Assembly: GCA_015067215.1 (NCBI GenBank)
Contig: SVMW01000005.1
Span: 1 to 64,000 of the forward strand
Direction: 5' to 3'
From: Oscillospiraceae bacterium
GTDB lineage: Bacteria; Bacillota; Clostridia; Oscillospirales; Ruminococcaceae
Length of the DNA stretch: 64,000 nt
Position numbers and translations under genes: made by a program. This document shows, one piece after another, positions 60,064 through 64,000 of the stretch. The notes under the pieces were generated by a model. That model did not search any database. It was not told the origin of the DNA and saw only the letters and a list, made by a program, of their open reading frames with translations. The first letter of the stretch is position 1, and each line of letters starts with the position of its first letter.

Positions 60064-61887
60064 ATGAAAAAATTTCTGACCTTGTTTTTTACATCGGTTA
60101 TGGTGACAGTTTTTCTGGCATTTACCGCTTATGCTGAACAGACGGCAGAAAAACCTCAGCTTACCGACAATGCAAACAGCTGGCGTTACGAAAACGGCCA
60201 GCCGATAACCGACCCGTACGGAACACTTCTGCTGGCAGAGGATGCATACCACCCGAATGCCACACTTACGGGCATTGATGTCAGCAAACATCAGGGGGTT
60301 ATCGACTGGGAAAAAGTTAAGGCAGCGGGAATAGATTTTGCAATTATCCGCTGCGGTTATGCAGAAGATAAAGCAGAATATGACGATACAAGATGGCACT
60401 ACAATGCATCTGAATGTGAAAGACTGGGTATACCTTATGGCGTTTACCTTTATTCCTATGCATTCAATGTGGCGGAAGCAGAAAGTGAGGCAGACCATGT
60501 GCTGCGCCTTGTGGAAGGATACAATCCGTCACTGCCGATATACTATGACATGGAGGACAACTCCACTTTGCCTTATGACCATGTGGCAATGGCAAATGCA
60601 TTCTGTCAGAAAATAAGTGATGCGGGATATCCTGTGGGTATCTATGCAAGCAAATACTGGTGGCTTACATATCTTAAAGATCCAAGCCTTGATAAATGGT
60701 ACAGGTGGGTTGCACAGTGGAATACCGAATGCAACTACAACGGACGATATGAAATATGGCAGTATCACAACAAGGGTCGTGTTGACGGCATAAATACCGA
60801 TGTGGATATGAACTTTCTTATCGGATACCCTGAAGACCACGGCGTTGCGGCGGGTACACAGCTTTCGGGGGCATTGGCAGAAAACGGAATGCCGAAACTC
60901 AGCTGGAATGCTGTCAGCGGTGCAGTCGGATACAAGGTTTACCGTTCAGAGCGCCGCAACAGCGGATACACTGCAGTTGACACAACAGCAGCTGTATATA
61001 CCGACACAGCGGCCGGTATGGGCAAAACATACTACTACAAGGTAAAGGCTGTGTTCCCTAACGGAAGCATGAGCGGTTCCAGCAATATTGTGGAAATAAC
61101 CACAAGACTGGACACACCCGAAGTAACTGTGAGTGCAGATGCCTCCACAGGCAAACCGAAGCTCAGGTGGAACAGTATTAACAATGCTTACGGCTATGAA
61201 ATTTACCGCAAGGCAGCTGCCGAAAGGGAATATACCCTTAACGGAACTACAAAAGATACTTTTTTCACTGATACATCTGCACAGACAGGCACAATATATT
61301 ATTATCAGGTAAGGGCAGTGTACAGTGACAGCGAAGCTAAATCTTCTTTCAGCACGGCACAGAGTGTTGTGTGCAGGCTTCCTGCTGTAAATGTAAGAAT
61401 TTCTGTGTCAGACGGTGCAAAGCTCAGCTGGGCACCTGTGGAACAGGCAACGGGATATAATGTTTACCGTGCATCGGAATGGAATGGGGAATACAAGCTG
61501 ATAAAAACAACATCTGGCAACACATTTACCGATACATCGGGTACGGATACTGATTATTACAGGGTAGAGGCTGTTTACAAAAACAGCAGCGCAAACAGTG
61601 CCCGCTCGCTTATTACAGGCAGAAACTACAATCAGCCGAAAATTACCATAAAAACTACAAGCCTGACAGCGGAAGGCACAGCGGAAATAAGCTGGCCGCA
61701 GTCTGCTGCGGCAACAAGCTATGAGGTTTACTGCTCGGCAAGCCGCTACGGAAGTTACAAACCGGTTTGTGTCACATCAGGCACAAGCTTTGTCAACAGC
61801 GGTGCCGAAAACGGAAAGACATACTATTACCGCATAAAAGCGGTTTACTGCCCGAGAGCACTCCATACAGCAGCTGCTCTGCAATAA
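60064..61887 (+). CDS. Secreted GH25 lysozyme with four fibronectin-III-like repeats
   Basis: A 607-residue exported protein. Residues 1-22 are a signal peptide ('MKKFLTLFFTSVMVTVFLAFTAYA', cleavage after AYA). Residues about 75-265 are a GH25 muramidase ('TGIDVSKHQGVIDWEKVKAAGIDFAIIRCG', 'PIYYDMEDN', 'VGIYASKYWW', 'GRYEIWQYHNKGRVDGINTDVDMNF'). Four Fn3-like repeats follow ('PKLSWNAVSGAVGYKVYRSE', 'PKLRWNSINNAYGYEIYRKA', 'AKLSWAPVEQATGYNVYRAS', 'AEISWPQSAAATSYEVYCSA'), each ending 'YYY.VKAVY'. The track start is replaced by the ATG at 60064, which has AAGGAG and begins the signal peptide. It is a host wall-remodelling enzyme, different from the phage endolysin at 50556. The C-terminus ends just after the fourth repeat. 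Confidence 0.93.
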   Translation: MKKFLTLFFTSVMVTVFLAFTAYAEQTAEKPQLTDNANSWRYENGQPITDPYGTLLLAEDAYHPNATLTGIDVSKHQGVIDWEKVKAAGIDFAIIRCGYAEDKAEYDDTRWHYNASECERLGIPYGVYLYSYAFNVAEAESEADHVLRLVEGYNPSLPIYYDMEDNSTLPYDHVAMANAFCQKISDAGYPVGIYASKYWWLTYLKDPSLDKWYRWVAQWNTECNYNGRYEIWQYHNKGRVDGINTDVDMNFLIGYPEDHGVAAGTQLSGALAENGMPKLSWNAVSGAVGYKVYRSERRNSGYTAVDTTAAVYTDTAAGMGKTYYYKVKAVFPNGSMSGSSNIVEITTRLDTPEVTVSADASTGKPKLRWNSINNAYGYEIYRKAAAEREYTLNGTTKDTFFTDTSAQTGTIYYYQVRAVYSDSEAKSSFSTAQSVVCRLPAVNVRISVSDGAKLSWAPVEQATGYNVYRASEWNGEYKLIKTTSGNTFTDTSGTDTDYYRVEAVYKNSSANSARSLITGRNYNQPKITIKTTSLTAEGTAEISWPQSAAATSYEVYCSASRYGSYKPVCVTSGTSFVNSGAENGKTYYYRIKAVYCPRALHTAAALQ

Positions 61888-61908
61888 AGCAATATATAAA
61901 ATTTCACA

Positions 61909-61943
61909 AAAAAACTCCCGGCATATTATCTGCCGGGAGTTTT
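61909..61943. terminator. Bidirectional terminator
   Basis: AAAACTCCCGGCA - TATTATC - TGCCGGGAGTTTTG, a perfect 13-bp stem between converging genes, with T-tracts on both sides. Confidence 0.95.
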
Positions 61944-61970
61944 GTTTTTATCAGATAAAAAATGTTATTG

Positions 61971-63200
61971 TCAGCTTATGCTGTCAAGAATATCCTTCAT
62001 TCTCTTTGCAAGACCGGTTGCCTTTTCAACAGGCAGGGAACATACAGCCACACGGATACCTTTGTTTACCTGAACGGTAAAGATGTTGTTTTCCATCAGT
62101 ATTTCGTGATATTTTTCGCGTATGGAATTGTCTACCTTTATGGTGATGAAAAATCCTTCCTTGTAAGGGTACAAAGGCAGGTTGCAGTCGGCAGATTCTT
62201 TTACAAAGATGTCGCTGCGTGCCTTTAACAGTTTTATGTACCCTTCTTTTTCTGCCATAAATTCTGCTTTGTGGTTTTTAATTAAGTTTACAAAGTTGTG
62301 CATTGCACCGTTGTTTACATTGCTCCAGAGAGCTCTGGCGGATTTTTCAAACACAATTTCAGCCTGTCTTACACTTTCAGCATCTTTTGCGGCAATTACA
62401 GCAGCACCACAGCGCATACCGTAGCTTGTCAGTGTTTTGGAACAGCTGAAAGCAATGACAACCATCACATTTTCGCTTATCTTTTCAAAGTTTTTCATAT
62501 ACGCTCTTGAATTTTCAAGGTCGTAGGAATAGTCGATGTATGCTATATCATTGAGAATAATGCAAGGTGTGGTTTTGCCAACTTCGTTTAAAAAGCTGAT
62601 AAGCTGGGCCCATTCGGCATCAGTCATTGAATAGCCTGTAGGGTTATGGCAAGGGTCGTTTATTACAATGACAATGCGGTTCTGTTTACCTTTGAGGGCG
62701 TTTACCTGTGTCTTTATGCTTTCAAGGTTAAAATTGTCGTTTTCGTCAAACATATTGTACTGTACACAGCCAAGCTGTTTGTCCTTTGCCATAATGGCAT
62801 AGCTTGTCCAGGCAATGTCAGGTACAAGCACTGTTTCGCCTGTTTCCAGAAATTCGCCTATGCCAAGGCTTACAGCCCCTGTGCCACCGGGTGTTGCAAC
62901 AACACTGCTGTGAATTTCTGTGCCTTCCAGCACCCAGTCGGTGCAAAGGGAACGAAAATCAGGGTTGCCCATAAAACCGCTGGCATAGCCCGCCTTTTGT
63001 TTGGGGGTTACTTCGTCAAAACTTTTAAATACGCTTTCCATTGCAACAAGGTTGCCGTCTTCACTGTAAAGCGAACCGAGTGTTGCATCGGTAACGTTTT
63101 CTGCACCATACTGTTCCTTGGCGGCGACAGCTTTGCGTACAATGGTGAAAACTGTATCTACTATAGGGTTTTTGTCTGCACTGTTTTTAATAAAATTCAT
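61971..63200 (-). CDS. Class I/II pyridoxal-phosphate aminotransferase
   Basis: A 409-residue fold-type I aminotransferase. 'VATPGGTGAVSLGIGEFLETGETVLVPDIAWTSYAIM', 'VIVINDPCHNPTGYSMTDAEW', 'NDIAYIDYS' and the PLP lysine in 'FSCSKTLTSYGMRCGAAV' are the family landmarks; the late Arg is in 'KGIRVAVCSLP'. It is six bases from the chorismate mutase gene and faces aroB, so an aromatic amino acid aminotransferase (phenylpyruvate/hydroxyphenylpyruvate) is likely, though aspartate-type activity cannot be excluded. Confidence 0.9.
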   Translation of the reverse strand: MNFIKNSADKNPIVDTVFTIVRKAVAAKEQYGAENVTDATLGSLYSEDGNLVAMESVFKSFDEVTPKQKAGYASGFMGNPDFRSLCTDWVLEGTEIHSSVVATPGGTGAVSLGIGEFLETGETVLVPDIAWTSYAIMAKDKQLGCVQYNMFDENDNFNLESIKTQVNALKGKQNRIVIVINDPCHNPTGYSMTDAEWAQLISFLNEVGKTTPCIILNDIAYIDYSYDLENSRAYMKNFEKISENVMVVIAFSCSKTLTSYGMRCGAAVIAAKDAESVRQAEIVFEKSARALWSNVNNGAMHNFVNLIKNHKAEFMAEKEGYIKLLKARSDIFVKESADCNLPLYPYKEGFFITIKVDNSIREKYHEILMENNIFTVQVNKGIRVAVCSLPVEKATGLAKRMKDILDSIS

Positions 63201-63206
63201 ACTGTA

Positions 63207-63521
63207 TTACCTCCGCGGCACACTGTCAGGCGCCTGTTTTTTGCAGTTGCTGCTGTTTATAATATCCTGCTGGTACTCTTTGCTTATGCGCATCATCTGC
63301 ACAAGCATTTCCCTGTAATAAGGTTTAAGCTTTTCATCTTTTATCTTTGCAAGATTTTTTTCGATAACTTCTTTTTCCCTGTCACCGTCAAAAACAGGCA
63401 GATTGTTTTCCATTTTGAAAGCAACCACGTCTTCAACGGCGTGCATACGCTGTTCAAAATGCTGTGCAATATTTTCGTCACATACATTGATTGTCTGTCT
63501 TGCCTGCTCAAGTTTGTTCAC
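63207..63521 (-). CDS. Chorismate mutase (AroQ-type)
   Basis: A 104-residue all-helical protein 'MNKLEQARQTINVCDENIAQHFEQRMHAVEDVVAFKMENNLPVFDGDREKEVIEKNLAKI', matching AroQ chorismate mutases: 'R..I...D..I..LF..R' is present in the form 'ARQTINVCDENIAQHFEQRM', and 'K.....PVFD.DRE..V' follows. It rearranges chorismate to prephenate. The start is the GTG at 63521 with GGAGG 7 bp upstream; the track begins at 63539. It precedes the aminotransferase, which could finish phenylalanine/tyrosine synthesis. Confidence 0.9.
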   Translation of the reverse strand: MNKLEQARQTINVCDENIAQHFEQRMHAVEDVVAFKMENNLPVFDGDREKEVIEKNLAKIKDEKLKPYYREMLVQMMRISKEYQQDIINSSNCKKQAPDSVPRR

Positions 63522-63556
63522 AACAGCACCTCCCTGCAAAAGGATAATTTATTTAA

Positions 63557-63584
63557 AGTATATCACAATGTTCTGTAATAACAA
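63557..63584 (-). promoter_or_regulatory. Promoter of chorismate mutase / aminotransferase operon
   Basis: TTGTTA (-35), 16-bp spacer, TATACT (-10) on the minus strand, about 36 bp before the GTG. The -35 is moderate. Confidence 0.5.
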
Positions 63585-63735
63585 CCGATTTTTCAAAAAA
63601 ATATGCATCGCTGCCGTTATTACTTGATTTAATATATAAAAATATAGTAAACTAAAATATTATTAAAGAATAAATTTTCATATGTTATTTACAGCAGTTT
63701 ATACGGATACAGACAGGAAAAAAAGGAGGGGGATT

Positions 63736-64000
63736 ATGGAGTTTACAGTTAAACTTGCCGATGCACAAAGCCGTGTGATTATTGAAAAAGGCTGTCATGC
63801 CCGTCTGAAAGATTACTTCAGCCACACAGGCAGGGTTATGGTTATCAGCGACGACAATATCCCCGCCGGTTTAAAGGAAACTGTTTTAAATCAGTTTGAC
63901 GGTGCAATCCTGGCCGAAGTACCTCAGGGCGAAACAGCAAAAAGCTTTGAGGTTTACGGTAACCTGCTGACAACTCTGCTGGAAAACGGTTTTTCACGCA
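63736..64000 (+). CDS. aroB: 3-dehydroquinate synthase, N-terminal part (cut by window end)
   Basis: Eighty-eight codons of an open frame. 'MEFTVKLADAQSRVIIEKGCHARLKDYFSHTGRVMVISDDNIPAGLKETVLNQFDGAILAEVPQGETAKSFEVYGNLLTTLLENGFSR' follows the AroB N-terminus: 'VVTD.NV' becomes 'VISDDNI' and 'PQGE..K' carries the NAD-site region. It makes 3-dehydroquinate in the shikimate pathway and is divergent from chorismate mutase, so this is an aromatic synthesis locus that continues past the window. AAAAGGAGGG gives a strong ribosome site. Confidence 0.9.
   Translation, partial: MEFTVKLADAQSRVIIEKGCHARLKDYFSHTGRVMVISDDNIPAGLKETVLNQFDGAILAEVPQGETAKSFEVYGNLLTTLLENGFSR

Overview
The window looks like a chromosomal segment of a strictly anaerobic, low-to-mid GC Clostridia bacterium, most likely an Oscillospirales/Ruminococcaceae-type gut species (inference). 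The grounds are the purine operon with separate IMP cyclohydrolase and AICAR transformylase genes, a class III (oxygen-sensitive) ribonucleotide reductase, strong AGGAGG ribosome binding sites throughout, and Firmicutes-type phage genes. No rRNA, tRNA, CRISPR array, transposase or integrase was found.

Layout. (1) 1-7.9 kb: a plus-strand purine operon, purM (3' end only) - purN - purO-type IMP cyclohydrolase - purH-type AICAR transformylase - purD - purL (fused PurL/PurQ), closed by a strong terminator at 7.9 kb. A palindrome-rich 216-bp spacer interrupts it before purD. (2) 8-15.2 kb: envelope-glycan genes on both strands: a frameshifted GT2-GtrA gene, two polytopic GT-C-like proteins, a radical SAM/SPASM protein and an FAD-dependent sugar-mutase-like oxidoreductase. 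(3) 15.3-35.9 kb: one continuous minus-strand operon of 19 genes with a good sigma-A-type promoter at 35.95 kb. It encodes an ABC-exported surface glycan (Wzm/Wzt), nonulosonic (sialic-acid-like) sugar synthesis (NeuB-type synthase and a fused CMP-sugar synthetase/PseG-type hydrolase), a DUF2304/DPM1-like pair, and a large set of glycosyltransferases. These include four tandem paralogous GT2 enzymes and one GT2-fold protein that has lost its nucleotide-sugar and metal motifs. (4) 36.0-51.8 kb: a compact phage-derived module. A divergent ArpU-like regulator and a LexA-type (S24) repressor share an intergenic region with two matching 15-bp operators. Directly after the repressor come small and large terminase, portal, scaffold, capsid, connector, a P22 gp10-like protein, tail fibres, lysozyme and holin. 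No integrase, replication, recombination, tail-tube or tape-measure gene lies between these landmarks. (5) 52-57 kb: housekeeping and orphan genes: a MazF/PemK-type toxin, M18 aminopeptidase, ProC-like reductase, a membrane-anchored XRE regulator and a TIM-barrel protein. (6) 57-60 kb: nrdD, whose encoded protein lacks the usual C-terminal glycyl-radical motif; that motif sits in a separate 52-codon gene 155 bp downstream. Tandem NrdR boxes lie on the promoter. (7) 60-64 kb: a secreted GH25 lysozyme with four fibronectin-III-like repeats, then aminotransferase and chorismate mutase (minus) facing away from aroB (plus, cut by the window end).

How the parts work together. Region 1 makes IMP from PRPP-derived intermediates. 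Regions 2 and 3 together plausibly build and export a nonulosonate-containing cell-surface glycan, although the early enzymes for the nonulosonic acid precursor are not in the window. Region 4 has the parts of an SOS-controllable particle-assembly and lysis unit without any visible means of replicating or integrating itself. Region 6 supplies deoxynucleotides anaerobically and appears to use a two-piece NrdD. All functions come from motifs and family resemblance read by eye; no database search was run.
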